A stretch of 64,000 bases of DNA, taken from the NCBI GenBank assembly GCA_018241505.1, contig JAFEDS010000010.1, positions 310,001-374,000 on the forward strand, read 5' to 3'. Source of the stretch: Pseudomonadota bacterium. Its GTDB lineage: Bacteria > Pseudomonadota > Gammaproteobacteria > Steroidobacterales > Steroidobacteraceae. Both the position numbers and the translations under genes were made by a program. The notes under the pieces are model-generated. The model ran no database searches. It saw only the letters and a program-made list of their open reading frames with translations, and was not told the DNA's origin. Positions 26,923 to 35,649 of this stretch are shown here, one piece after another; within the stretch, counting starts at the first letter, position 1; every line of letters begins with the position of its first letter.

Positions 26923-26942
26923 ACGGGAAATATTTTCCCCGT
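26923..26942 (-). terminator. Hairpin after the unknown exported protein gene
   Basis: An imperfect AT-centred inverted repeat, ACGGGAAA facing TTTTCCCCGT, lies 60 bases beyond the end of the gene ending at 27002. Read on the minus strand it is a GGGGAAAA stem. It may separate this gene from the next operon. There is no clear T tract. Confidence 0.35.
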
Positions 26943-27001
26943 GGCGCAGCGAGCGATTCGAGCGAATCAGACTGTCACTGGTAGGAGTCCAAACAAACTC
27001 C

Positions 27002-28177
27002 TTACTGCCGGCTGGCGCTGAGCTGGTGCTTTTCGCCCGGCATCACCAGGTACACCTGCACAAACTCGACATTCACCGCCGAGGAAATGGCGGTGTTCTG
27101 CCCGGTCTTGGCATCCGGGTAACCATCGGCCAAACGCCGGATTTCCCGGTACAGGGACTGCGAGGACAGTTGTCCGTAACTCTGGTGATGAGTAGACCAG
27201 GAAGTGTTCAATTGATGTATGAACGCTTCGGTATCCACGTAGCCCGCAAGCATCCCCTTGCCTGTGGCGTCGGTCAGTTTCAATTGCAAGCGCAGACCGC
27301 GGAACACGTGATAGGCGTGCGTACCGAAGGTCGAACCCCAAGGGAGCTCGGCCCGATCGATGGGATCGGTGGTCAGGACGCCATTGACGATTTTGCCCTT
27401 GGTGTGGGAAACAAACTGCTTGCCCCAGCGCAGGTCTATGTGTTGCGTGCCGCCGGGGAGATAGCCCTCACCCGTGGAATCACTCATCAAGCGGTCGCTG
27501 CCCCGGTAGATATTCACGCTGACATTGTCGGAGTTTTCCAGGCTCTTGACGTGGGTCAGCTCGACAACGATGCGGGCATCGTTGTAGCTGTTCATGAACA
27601 GATCCTCGAAATGGTTGATGGTCCCCATGTTCCGGTAGTTACCGATACAACCGATCACCCGGTACAGTTGATTGTCAACGCCCTGCACACCATCCGGGCT
27701 GGCGAAATCATTGGGCCCGATCTTGCCGTCCAGGTCCATGCCGTAGGAGATTTTGCTTTGCGCCTCCTTGAATCTGAGCTGCGGCGGCTCCGGCGCGAGG
27801 GACGGATGCCACAAGTCCCCTTCGCGCTTCAACTGCGCTTCGACTATGGTGTACTTCTTCGGCCCCTTACCGTCGCCGTACAGCGTCCGGAACTGCTCGC
27901 GCGGGCCGTCATTCATGCCCGCCGGGCATTCCGACTTGGCAGGCGTCTCATACACAGCCCAGAACTTATGAGTCATCACATAGGCGATCGTGCCGTTTTG
28001 CAGGCGGGTGCTGCCTTCCTTCGGCAGCGCGGCGGCGGCGGGTGCCGGAGCCGCCGCCTGCGGGGCATTCGCGGCGCCGATCCCGCGGGCGCCGAGAGAT
28101 AAACCAACACCCAGCGCCAGACCAACACCCAGCGCACCTGGAAACCGGGTGCTCCGTCGAGCCACTCTACGAGTCAT
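27002..28177 (-). CDS. Exported protein of unknown family
   Basis: The start is the ATG at 28177, with GGAGG about 5 bases upstream, giving 391 residues. A signal region (LGVGLALGVGLSLGARGIGAANA) is followed by an Ala/Pro linker and a mostly beta domain. Residues such as YVMTHKFWAVYETPAKSECPAGMNDGPREQF, FEDLFMNSYNDARIVVELTHVKSLENSDNVSVNIYRGSDRLM and HVFRGLRLQLKLTDATGKGMLAGYVDTEAF look like a single large folded domain with two conserved-looking cysteines. I do not recognise the family. It follows the COG4315-like gene with a gap of 32 bases, so it belongs to the same operon, downstream of a TonB receptor. Confidence 0.7.
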   Translation of the reverse strand: MTRRVARRSTRFPGALGVGLALGVGLSLGARGIGAANAPQAAAPAPAAAALPKEGSTRLQNGTIAYVMTHKFWAVYETPAKSECPAGMNDGPREQFRTLYGDGKGPKKYTIVEAQLKREGDLWHPSLAPEPPQLRFKEAQSKISYGMDLDGKIGPNDFASPDGVQGVDNQLYRVIGCIGNYRNMGTINHFEDLFMNSYNDARIVVELTHVKSLENSDNVSVNIYRGSDRLMSDSTGEGYLPGGTQHIDLRWGKQFVSHTKGKIVNGVLTTDPIDRAELPWGSTFGTHAYHVFRGLRLQLKLTDATGKGMLAGYVDTEAFIHQLNTSWSTHHQSYGQLSSQSLYREIRRLADGYPDAKTGQNTAISSAVNVEFVQVYLVMPGEKHQLSASRQ

Positions 28178-28209
28178 ACAGCCTCCAACTTTCAACGGCA
28201 AGGGGGCGC

Positions 28210-29619
28210 TCAGCGCCGGTCTCCAGGAGAGTGCCCATGGGCGTTACCGCGGTAGTCATCACGCAGCCAGAAGGCGCGAAATCCGTTGCGGGCGCCATTG
28301 AACTCGCCGAAATTGTCACCGTCCACGGATCCAGGGTGTGTATCAGCACCGTAGGTGTACACCGGACGTTCGCGATAAGCCCACACCTGCAGGCTGCCGG
28401 CCTGTCCCGCCTGGGCCAGCTTGCCGGTGTTGGGATCAATGGAAATCACCGACCACAGTGCACTGTCCGCTTTCTCGCCGGGCTTGGCTTGGACATAGGG
28501 GAAGGTTTCGTTACACACCTTGGGATCAAAGTTGCCACAGATGGCCAGACGATATACCTGCGGGGCATCCGGCGAGTCGCAGCTCTGCTGGTCCATGGCG
28601 TCATCATTGCACGAGTAGTAGTAAATCGTTTTGCCCCTGGAATCGGCCAACACTTGCCCCAGATCCGCATCCTGCACCGTCCAGTCGGACGGTGGCGTGA
28701 GAGCGCGCTGGGTGTAAACGTTGTGCCAACCTGGAATGTCCGTACCAATCACCTGACGGTGTTCGACGTCATTCATATTGGTATAGAGCGGCTTCCCGCG
28801 GTACGCCCATTGCTGGATGCCCGGCGAGCGCTCGACGACACTCCAATCTCCGTGCGGATTGGCCATCACTGGCGCAAGCACCGGTGCCCAGGTCTCGAGA
28901 CAGGCTGCCGTGCAGTTGGATTTTCCCGGCGTGTCCTTGTCGTAGGCGTACACCGAGAAGCCCTTGTTGTTGGTCAACATCCGGCCCGTGCGGAACACCG
29001 CCAGGGCGAGATCGGAAGGGATATCGGCAGTGGGACCAATGGGCCAGCGCACGGCGCCCATCTCACCGCCAATCAAGGAAACCGATGCGCCCAGCACATC
29101 GCCCTTCTTGTGATCCTTGGAGGACAGGTAGACCGGATAATCGTCAAAGGCCCACTGCGACTCGCCATTGGTGCGTTTCACAACAGTCCACTTGCCGACG
29201 GGCTTGGCATCAGCCGGCGCCAGGAAGGGCGGCCATAGCGCTTCGCAGCTCTTGCGAGTCTCCAGCTCGGGCAGCAGGAAACCGCCTGGATACGGACTCA
29301 TGAAGCCGGTCGTCTCCTTGTAAATCGTGCCGTCACAGGTAGCTTGGCCGCTTTTGCGGCGATCACCCGCCTGGCCACTGCGCAGCGAAGTCAACGGCCA
29401 GGAATAAAGCGTCTTGCCGTCCGCAGTGGCGAACACGGGCCCCTCGTTTTCGGTGTCCACGACCTGCACCCCCGGCGGCATGGGCGCGGCAATGTAGGCT
29501 TCCTTATCCTTCGAGGCCGGTGACTGCCAGTAGAGGTCCGTGGGTATGGCGAAAGCAACTCCGGTCGCTGCCAGCACAGTGGCGCACAGGGCCCCTCGAA
29601 TCAATTTCCGCACTTGCAT
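28210..29619 (-). CDS. Exported protein with three COG4315-like (secreted lipoprotein repeat) units
   Basis: The likely start is the ATG at 29619 (signal peptide MQVRKLIRGALCATVLAATGVAFA); an ATG at 29631 is also possible. The clearest repeat, GFSVYAYDKDTPGKSNCTAACLETWAPVLAP...GDWSVVERSPGIQQWAYRGKPLYT, is the textbook form of the PF03640/COG4315 unit. Two more divergent copies flank it: TLYSWPLTSLR...SCEALWPPFLAP...WTVVKRTNGESQWAFDDYPVYL and TIYYYSCND...LWSVISID...LQVWAYRERPVYTY. This family is extracytoplasmic and of unknown function, usually a single- or two-unit protein of 100-200 residues. A three-unit 469-residue version in an operon after a TonB receptor is unusual. Confidence 0.8.
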   Translation of the reverse strand: MQVRKLIRGALCATVLAATGVAFAIPTDLYWQSPASKDKEAYIAAPMPPGVQVVDTENEGPVFATADGKTLYSWPLTSLRSGQAGDRRKSGQATCDGTIYKETTGFMSPYPGGFLLPELETRKSCEALWPPFLAPADAKPVGKWTVVKRTNGESQWAFDDYPVYLSSKDHKKGDVLGASVSLIGGEMGAVRWPIGPTADIPSDLALAVFRTGRMLTNNKGFSVYAYDKDTPGKSNCTAACLETWAPVLAPVMANPHGDWSVVERSPGIQQWAYRGKPLYTNMNDVEHRQVIGTDIPGWHNVYTQRALTPPSDWTVQDADLGQVLADSRGKTIYYYSCNDDAMDQQSCDSPDAPQVYRLAICGNFDPKVCNETFPYVQAKPGEKADSALWSVISIDPNTGKLAQAGQAGSLQVWAYRERPVYTYGADTHPGSVDGDNFGEFNGARNGFRAFWLRDDYRGNAHGHSPGDRR

Positions 29620-29656
29620 GTTGGATCTCATACTCCAGTGCCGCAAGAAACGCAAA

Positions 29657-29679
29657 GGGGAGCGGTTCGACCGCTCCCC
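29657..29679 (-). terminator. Strong hairpin between TonB receptor and COG4315-like gene
   Basis: GGGGAGCGGT at 29657-29666 pairs perfectly with ACCGCTCCCC at 29670-29679 around a 3-base loop. Read on the minus strand the stem is followed by CTTTGCGTTTC. It lies 27 bases after the receptor stop and 38 bases before the next start. It probably reduces read-through, giving much more receptor or much less of the downstream proteins, or stabilises the 3' end of the receptor message. Confidence 0.65.
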
Positions 29680-29705
29680 CTTGCTGCCTCGAGCTACATC
29701 TTTCC

Positions 29706-32700
29706 TCAGAACTTGACGCGATAGCCGACGTGGAAGGCCCGGCCGATACGGTCATAGTTGATGTTCGACTGTCCCTGATAGAAGCCGGCACCGAAGCTGC
29801 CGGGAACCATCGGTGGATCCTTGTCGAACAGATTATCAATCACACCGTAGACCTCGCCCGCGTTGCCCAACGAGTAGTTCGCCGACAGGGAGAAGCTCTT
29901 GTAGGAGTCGATGTGGTTGAAATTGCTGGTAGCGGTGGTCACTCCATTCCCCGTCGGGCAGCCGCTGTCGCACACAGTCAGGCCGTTGTAGTACACCCCG
30001 GCGCTCAGACCGGTCATGATCAATGACAGCGACACCGGCTCCAGGCTGTAGGTCACCGAGGCCAGGTAGCTGAACCGGGGGGCATTCAGGTTACCGAGGG
30101 AGGCCAGGTTGGTGATACCCGAATTGATGACGCCGCGGCCATCCAGGACACCGTTGACCGGATCCTGGATTTTCAGCTTCTGAATGAAGTTGGCCATGCC
30201 GTACCACTTCAGCTCGCCCTTGGGCAGCGGCAGCGTGTAGTTGGCATTGACGTCGATACCCTCCTCCTGCTGACCGGTGATGTTCTGCGGCACGTTGTAG
30301 ATCATGCTGACCAGCCCGGTGCTGGGGTCACGAACCACGTATTGACAGAACCGCCCGGTGGTGAAGCACTGATTCAGGATCGTCGTCGTGGCAAGCGAGG
30401 AGACCGCATTGCGCACCTGAATGTCGTAGTAGTCCACCGACATGGTGAACCCGGGCATGAAACGCGGCTCAAACACGAAACCGAAGCCCGTGGTGTACGC
30501 GCGCTCCGGCTGCAGGGCCGTGCTGCCCGAACTGGTGGACTTCAGGAAGTACGTCTGACCGCCTCCTGGCGCACCCGGGTCGAAGGTGTTGCCCGTGCCC
30601 ACAACACCGGTGTTGAACAACTCGCCGAGGTTGGGAGCGCGAATGTCGAGTGAGCGTGTCGCACGGAAGCGCAGGTCCTTGACCGGTGACCAGGTGGCAC
30701 CGACTTTCCAGGTGGTAACCGAGCCGGACGTGCTGTAGTGCGTCTCGCGAACGCCCGCGTTGAGATCCGCGTTCTGGGCGAACGGCAAATCCTTGAGCAA
30801 GGGAATCGTGGTCTCGAAAAAGCCTTCCGCTACGTTGTAGGCACCTTTGGTGGCCTTGTAGTTGCCGGCAAAGAAGGCGCTCTGCGCATCCAGGTCGCTG
30901 ACATCACCATTTACATACTGTTTGCGCCACTCAGCCCCTGCCGCGACGGAAACCGGTCCCGCCCAGATGGAAAACGGTTCACCATTCAGGTCGGCAGCCG
31001 CTTGAACCTGCCGCAAGGACGTGTAGGACCAGCCATAGCCGGTAACATAGTCGAGGGCTGCCTGAGTGTTCACACCCAGACCCATGGGATTATAGGGGAC
31101 GCAACCGGACTGAGGGGCGAAGCTGCCCTTCGCCTTGGCGGCAGCGGTTGCAGTCGCAATGTAAGCCGGGTCGCAGACAATCGCGCCATTGGCACCGACA
31201 ATGGCATGCGTGGCAGCGTCCCAGTTCGCACTGATCTCATCACCAGGGGTCTTGGACGTAATGTCCATCTCGTCGTACCCACCGAACGCCTCCCACTTCC
31301 AATCGGTGTTGATGAGATTGAACTTGCCTTCAGCGCCCAGGATGGCGCGCTTCATGGAGCGCTCATTGATGCCCTGCAAGTAACTCATATCGCCATTGAA
31401 GCTGCCGAGAGTGAACGCCGAGATGCCATCCGCCGTCATCGTCGACTGCAAGGATGCGGGAATGAACGGATTCCCGCTGAGAATGGGCTGCCCACCATTG
31501 TTCAGATTGGGCACCACGGACGTGTTATGTGAATAGCTGTGTGAATACGCCAACTCCGTAAAGACGTTGGTATTGTCAGACACATCGAAACTCAGGCGCC
31601 CGTACACATTGCGGCGGGACAACGGCAGATCGATCTGCGTGGTTTGATCGACGCGTGAGACGGTCCCACCTACCATCACCGGCCCCGGGGAAGTGGGGCT
31701 GATGGCACCGAAGTTGAACGGACTCGGCTGGCCGCCCTGCAGAAACTGAATCCCGCGCAAGGGGCAGCCACCGGTCTGAATAGCCTGCGCCACGGAGTAC
31801 GACTTGCCTTTCACAACACAGGTGGTGATCAGGCCACCCAGCGTTCCATTCGCCAGACTCGCGTTCGGAGTCACAATGAACTGAGGCAGCCCGTTGCCCT
31901 TGACGTAGGCCGGGTTGGTCATGAACTGCCAGTTCTGATTCGCCCAATCCCGATCGCTGCTGGTGACGCCGCGGTTTTCGGTCAACTCACCGGCGAAGAT
32001 CACATGGCCGCGGCCGTCGGCGAAGTCGGTGCCGGTGGTCAAAGTGGCCTTGTAATTGACGTCATCGCCGCGGAAGCTCGAACCGCCTTCGATATCCGCC
32101 TTAACACCCGTGAACTTCTTGTTGATGATGAAGTTCACCACACCCGCGAGAGCGTCAGAGCCGTACGCGGCGGAAGCACCCCCGGTCACTACTTCCACTC
32201 GCTCGATGAGGTCGCTCGGGATGACGTTGGTGTCGACGGCGCCGGCATTGCCACCGGTGCCCAGGCTCGCAGGAATCATGCGCTTGCCGTCGAACAGCAC
32301 CAGGGTGCGATTCGCGCCCAAACCGCGCAGGTTCACCAGATTCTCACCGGCTGTACCGGTGCCCACGTTCGAAGACAGGCTGCTGGAGGAAAGGTTGCTC
32401 GAAAACTGCGGCATGCGGGTCAGCGAACCGGCAATGGTCGTGGTCGCCATCTGCTTCAGGATGTCGCTGTCCATGACGGCAACGGGTGTGGGCGCTGCGA
32501 AACCATCGGTCCGCGCAATGCGTGACCCGGTAATCGTGACTTCCTGAATCGTGCCGCCCGCTTCGCCATTCGGCTCTTCCTGGGGAGGCGGGGGCGTCCC
32601 GGCGGCCTGTGCCAGCAACGGACTACCAGCCTGCGCCACCGGCGGGCCGCCGGCCTGTGCCAGCAGCGGTGCCGCGGCAGTTGCCTGGCCGGCCGGCTGC

Positions 32701-32861
32701 TTCTGTTGATCACTCGTGTCAGCATTTTGGCCATAGGCCAACGCGGATGCGAACGTCGCCGCCGTGACGAGCGAAATACCGGTTCGCATCAACACACGGT
32801 GAATATAGGCACTCACGGTCAGATCCTGTCCACGAACCGTGCAGCGGTCGTTCGTCGTCAT
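29706..32861 (-). CDS. TonB-dependent outer-membrane receptor (large, oar-like)
   Basis: The ATG at 32861 has GGAGGAGGGGGAG just upstream, giving 1051 residues. After the signal region (VLMRTGISLVTAATFASALAYGQ) comes a low-complexity stretch in which PLLAQAG occurs three times. Then come the plug (GTIQEVTITGSRIARTDGFAAPTPVAVM, RGLGANRTLVLFDGKRM, VEVVTGGASAAYGSDALAGVVNFIINK) and a long barrel ending in IGRAFHVGYRVKF. It resembles the receptor at 12478 in size and plug type. The two downstream exported proteins may help capture or process its ligand. Nothing in the sequence names the ligand. Confidence 0.93.
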   Translation of the reverse strand: MTTNDRCTVRGQDLTVSAYIHRVLMRTGISLVTAATFASALAYGQNADTSDQQKQPAGQATAAAPLLAQAGGPPVAQAGSPLLAQAAGTPPPPQEEPNGEAGGTIQEVTITGSRIARTDGFAAPTPVAVMDSDILKQMATTTIAGSLTRMPQFSSNLSSSSLSSNVGTGTAGENLVNLRGLGANRTLVLFDGKRMIPASLGTGGNAGAVDTNVIPSDLIERVEVVTGGASAAYGSDALAGVVNFIINKKFTGVKADIEGGSSFRGDDVNYKATLTTGTDFADGRGHVIFAGELTENRGVTSSDRDWANQNWQFMTNPAYVKGNGLPQFIVTPNASLANGTLGGLITTCVVKGKSYSVAQAIQTGGCPLRGIQFLQGGQPSPFNFGAISPTSPGPVMVGGTVSRVDQTTQIDLPLSRRNVYGRLSFDVSDNTNVFTELAYSHSYSHNTSVVPNLNNGGQPILSGNPFIPASLQSTMTADGISAFTLGSFNGDMSYLQGINERSMKRAILGAEGKFNLINTDWKWEAFGGYDEMDITSKTPGDEISANWDAATHAIVGANGAIVCDPAYIATATAAAKAKGSFAPQSGCVPYNPMGLGVNTQAALDYVTGYGWSYTSLRQVQAAADLNGEPFSIWAGPVSVAAGAEWRKQYVNGDVSDLDAQSAFFAGNYKATKGAYNVAEGFFETTIPLLKDLPFAQNADLNAGVRETHYSTSGSVTTWKVGATWSPVKDLRFRATRSLDIRAPNLGELFNTGVVGTGNTFDPGAPGGGQTYFLKSTSSGSTALQPERAYTTGFGFVFEPRFMPGFTMSVDYYDIQVRNAVSSLATTTILNQCFTTGRFCQYVVRDPSTGLVSMIYNVPQNITGQQEEGIDVNANYTLPLPKGELKWYGMANFIQKLKIQDPVNGVLDGRGVINSGITNLASLGNLNAPRFSYLASVTYSLEPVSLSLIMTGLSAGVYYNGLTVCDSGCPTGNGVTTATSNFNHIDSYKSFSLSANYSLGNAGEVYGVIDNLFDKDPPMVPGSFGAGFYQGQSNINYDRIGRAFHVGYRVKF

Positions 32862-33087
32862 CACTCCCCCTCCTCCACCGTTTTTCGTACGAAGAGCTTA
32901 TACAAGAGGCGTTGCAAGATTCTTCTGAAGGGCCGGCAGCGACGGGACGTTTGAGCATGATTCATCTGCGGGATGAAGCCTTCGCGACTTCGAATCCGCT
33001 TCATAAAACTTTACACGCCCCACAAACACCCGCAACGCTCGCGGAGCACAGTTCTCCTCGAGCACTACAACCCCGAAAGGACTGCCC

Positions 33088-33627
33088 ATGAATACTCTCT
33101 CCGACCCGAACCCCTCTGCTCGCTCTCGCCTGCGTAACCTGTTCAATCGGCAGACGGTGTTCGCATTCCTCGCCGGCGCTTCTGTGGTAGGAGGCGTTGG
33201 CGCCGCAGCCGCCGCGGTGACTGCGAATGGCTGGCACCATGGCATGATGATGATGCACGGTAACGAAAGCCCCGCGGACGTGACCGCCCACGTCGACCAT
33301 GTGCTGAAGCACCTCTATGTCGAAATTGACGCCACGGATGCGCAAAAGGCCAAAATCGGTCCCCTCGTGCAGCAGGCCGCCAGCGATCTCATTCCCCTGC
33401 ACGCCCGACTTCAAACCGCACACGGCCAGATCGTCCAGGGGCTGACACAGCCGACAGTCGACCGCGCCGCTCTCGAAGCCGCACGCGAGTCTCATCTGCA
33501 GTTGGCGGACGAAGCATCCAAACGTATCGTGCAACTCATCGGCGATGTCGGCGACGTGCTTACGCCGACGCAGCGCAACGCACTGGCCGCTCACCTCGAG
33601 CAACTTCACGGCATGCGCAATCACTGA
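33088..33627 (+). CDS. CpxP/Spy-like periplasmic protein with LTxxQ motif
   Basis: The 179-residue protein has a membrane/signal segment (TVFAFLAGASVVGGVGAAAAAV) preceded by a basic N-terminus, so it may stay anchored. A His/Met patch (NGWHHGMMMMHGNE) follows, then a long helical region ending in VLTPTQRNALAAHLEQLH, which carries the LTxxQ motif of CpxP/Spy proteins. These are periplasmic chaperones or stress sensors, sometimes linked to copper or zinc. It lies 46 bases before a response regulator and histidine kinase on the same strand, the same set as CpxP-CpxR-CpxA. It may act as the sensor inhibitor of that kinase. Confidence 0.8.
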   Translation: MNTLSDPNPSARSRLRNLFNRQTVFAFLAGASVVGGVGAAAAAVTANGWHHGMMMMHGNESPADVTAHVDHVLKHLYVEIDATDAQKAKIGPLVQQAASDLIPLHARLQTAHGQIVQGLTQPTVDRAALEAARESHLQLADEASKRIVQLIGDVGDVLTPTQRNALAAHLEQLHGMRNH

Positions 33628-33673
33628 GGACGGCTGGCAAAAGGGGCTCGCAACCCCTATTGTCACGAGTCAG

Positions 33674-34366
33674 ATGAGTGAGCGTATTCTCCTGGTCGAA
33701 GACGACCCCCGCCTGGCCGAAATGCTCTGTGAATATCTCGGCCAGGCGGGGTTCAGCGTGACCGTCGCGCCGCTGGGCACCACCGCGCTCGAGCGGCTGG
33801 CGGAGGCTGACTATGACGCTGTTGTGCTCGACCTGATGTTGCCTGACATGGACGGGCTGGACGTCTGCCGCCAATTGCGCGCCAAAGCTGACACACCGGT
33901 TCTGATGCTCACCGCACGGGGCGAACCTATCGACCGGATAGTAGGTCTGGAGCTGGGCGCCGATGACTACCTGCCGAAGCCGTTTGAACCTCGGGAATTG
34001 CTGGCGCGCGTTCGCGCCATTCTGCGGCGGCGCTCCCGCGCGACGGGACCGGGTGAGAAACCACTGACGTTCGGCCGCCTCGAAATCGACACCGCCGCTC
34101 ACGTCGTTCGACTCGACGGTGAAGCGTGCGAGTTGACTGGCTATCAGTTCAACTTGCTCGTGACATTGGCAAAGAACGCCGGCCGCGTATTGTCACGCGA
34201 CGCTCTCCTGGACGCCGTCAAGGGCGAACAGTTGGAATCATTCGATCGCTCCATTGACGTGCATATTTCCCGCATCCGGGCGGCCATCGAAGACAATCCG
34301 AAGAAGCCGCGGCGTGTGATTACCGTGCGTGGCTCGGGTTACGTGTTTGCGAAGGCGCAAGATTAG
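33674..34366 (+). CDS. OmpR/PhoB-family response regulator
   Basis: The true start is the ATG at 33674 (MSERILLVEDDPRL), not the longer frame that begins inside the previous gene. The 230-residue protein has a receiver domain with acidic pair D10/D11, phosphoacceptor D53 in VVLDLMLPDMDG and the PKPFEPRELLARV lysine. A C-terminal winged helix follows (LTFGRLEIDTAAHVVRLDGEACELTGYQFNLLVTLAKNAGRVLSRDALLD...IDVHISRIRAAIED...VRGSGYVFAK). It closely resembles CpxR and RstA. The stop TAG overlaps the GTG start of the kinase by one base. Its targets probably include the CpxP-like gene just upstream. Confidence 0.93.
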   Translation: MSERILLVEDDPRLAEMLCEYLGQAGFSVTVAPLGTTALERLAEADYDAVVLDLMLPDMDGLDVCRQLRAKADTPVLMLTARGEPIDRIVGLELGADDYLPKPFEPRELLARVRAILRRRSRATGPGEKPLTFGRLEIDTAAHVVRLDGEACELTGYQFNLLVTLAKNAGRVLSRDALLDAVKGEQLESFDRSIDVHISRIRAAIEDNPKKPRRVITVRGSGYVFAKAQD

Positions 34367-35649
34367 TGTTGCGCCTGTACCTGCGCTTCTATCTCGCTTT
34401 GCTGGCCAGCCTCGTCCTCTTTGGGCTCGCGACCGCGCTGATGTGGCGTCTCACCGGAAGCTCAATGGAGCAAGCGGGCGTTACCGTCGGCCGGTTGGTG
34501 CAAAATGTCCTGCCCTCAGCCCAATCGCCGCCCGCCGTCCAGCAGGAGGCGCTGCGCCGAATTGCTGCCGGACTCGAGAGCGACGTCACTTTGTTTGCCG
34601 CCGATGGCAGCGTCATTGCCGCCATAGGCCACCCGCTTCCGCGGCTCGGCGCGAAGCGATTCGGAGCGTTCGCGCGGGCGCATTGGGATGGAAGCGCGGT
34701 CTCCGTCATCCATCTCCAGGACGGTCGCGTACTCGTGGCTCGCGTGCCCCTGGGAACCGGAAGCACACGGCTTTTCTTTCACCTGATGTTGGTACTCTTG
34801 GTTGCGGCGATCGGCGTGGCCGCCTACCCGATCGTCCGGCAACTCACCCGACGCCTGGAGCGATTGCAACGCGGTGTTGAGTCCCTTGGCGCGGGAGATT
34901 TGTCGGCGCGGGTCGCCGTGGAAGGCCGCGACGAAGTGGCACGCCTGGCCGAGAGCTTCAACCGCGCTGCAAGCCAGATCGAGCAGCTCGTCCGGGCACA
35001 CCAGACGCTCCTGGCCAACGCTTCGCATGAGTTGCGCACTCCGTTGGCCCGAATCAGGTTGGCAGTGGAGCTCCTGAAAGCCTCAGCCGACGCCAAGAGC
35101 AAGGCAGGACTGGAACAGGACATTGCCGAGCTGGACTGGCTGGTCGATGAGATCCTGCTCGCCAGCAGACTCGATGCGGTCAATGAGATCGAGAGCCGCG
35201 AGGAAATCGATCTTCTGGCACTCGCCGCCGAGGAATGCAGCCGCTACGACGACGTACACCTCGAGGGGTCCCCAGTCGGCGTCCACGGCGATGCTCGCTT
35301 GCTTCGCCGCCTGCTGCGCAATCTGTTGGAAAACGCCAGACGCCACGGCATTCCCCCAACGCAAGTGAGGGTGACCAGCGCGGACGGTACCGCCGTTGTG
35401 ACGGTGTGGGACAACGGCCCAGGCCCCTTGCAATCCGAATTCGAAAAGGTGTTCAAACCCTTCTATCGCAGCAGCGCCAGCCGCACTGGTGTTGGAACCG
35501 GGTTGGGCCTGGCATTGGTGCGACAAATCGCACAACGCCATGGAGGCGACGCACGCTGCACAGTGGGCGACGATGGACGAAGCCGCTTTACCGTCACGCT
35601 GGCCGATAAATCTGCGCCACCGCACCCAGCGGGAAGGCCCTCGAGCTGA
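34366..35649 (+). CDS. Membrane sensor histidine kinase with HAMP domain (CpxA-like)
   Basis: The 427-residue protein starts at a GTG overlapping the regulator stop. Membrane segments at about residues 8-28 and 137-155 flank a small periplasmic domain of about 105 residues. A HAMP linker follows (RRLERLQRGVESLGAGDLSARV). The H-box is ASHELRTPLARIRLAVELL, with H221 as phosphoacceptor. The ATP domain has the N-box (RLLRNLLENARRHG), DNGPGP and GVGTGLGLALVRQIAQRHGG. It should sense an envelope signal and phosphorylate the adjacent regulator. Its last 56 bases overlap the convergent reductase gene. Confidence 0.93.
   Translation: MLRLYLRFYLALLASLVLFGLATALMWRLTGSSMEQAGVTVGRLVQNVLPSAQSPPAVQQEALRRIAAGLESDVTLFAADGSVIAAIGHPLPRLGAKRFGAFARAHWDGSAVSVIHLQDGRVLVARVPLGTGSTRLFFHLMLVLLVAAIGVAAYPIVRQLTRRLERLQRGVESLGAGDLSARVAVEGRDEVARLAESFNRAASQIEQLVRAHQTLLANASHELRTPLARIRLAVELLKASADAKSKAGLEQDIAELDWLVDEILLASRLDAVNEIESREEIDLLALAAEECSRYDDVHLEGSPVGVHGDARLLRRLLRNLLENARRHGIPPTQVRVTSADGTAVVTVWDNGPGPLQSEFEKVFKPFYRSSASRTGVGTGLGLALVRQIAQRHGGDARCTVGDDGRSRFTVTLADKSAPPHPAGRPSS

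Noticed and set aside
28042-29238. 398-residue plus-strand frame opposite the COG4315-like and unknown exported genes
   Set aside because: It spans two real genes and their gap, and its composition and lack of any motif mark it as an antisense shadow.
33001-33020. CpxR-like box (GTAAA-N5-GTAAA) before the CpxP-like gene
   Set aside because: The minus strand reads GTAAAGTTTTATGAA; only the first half matches well, so it is not convincing.
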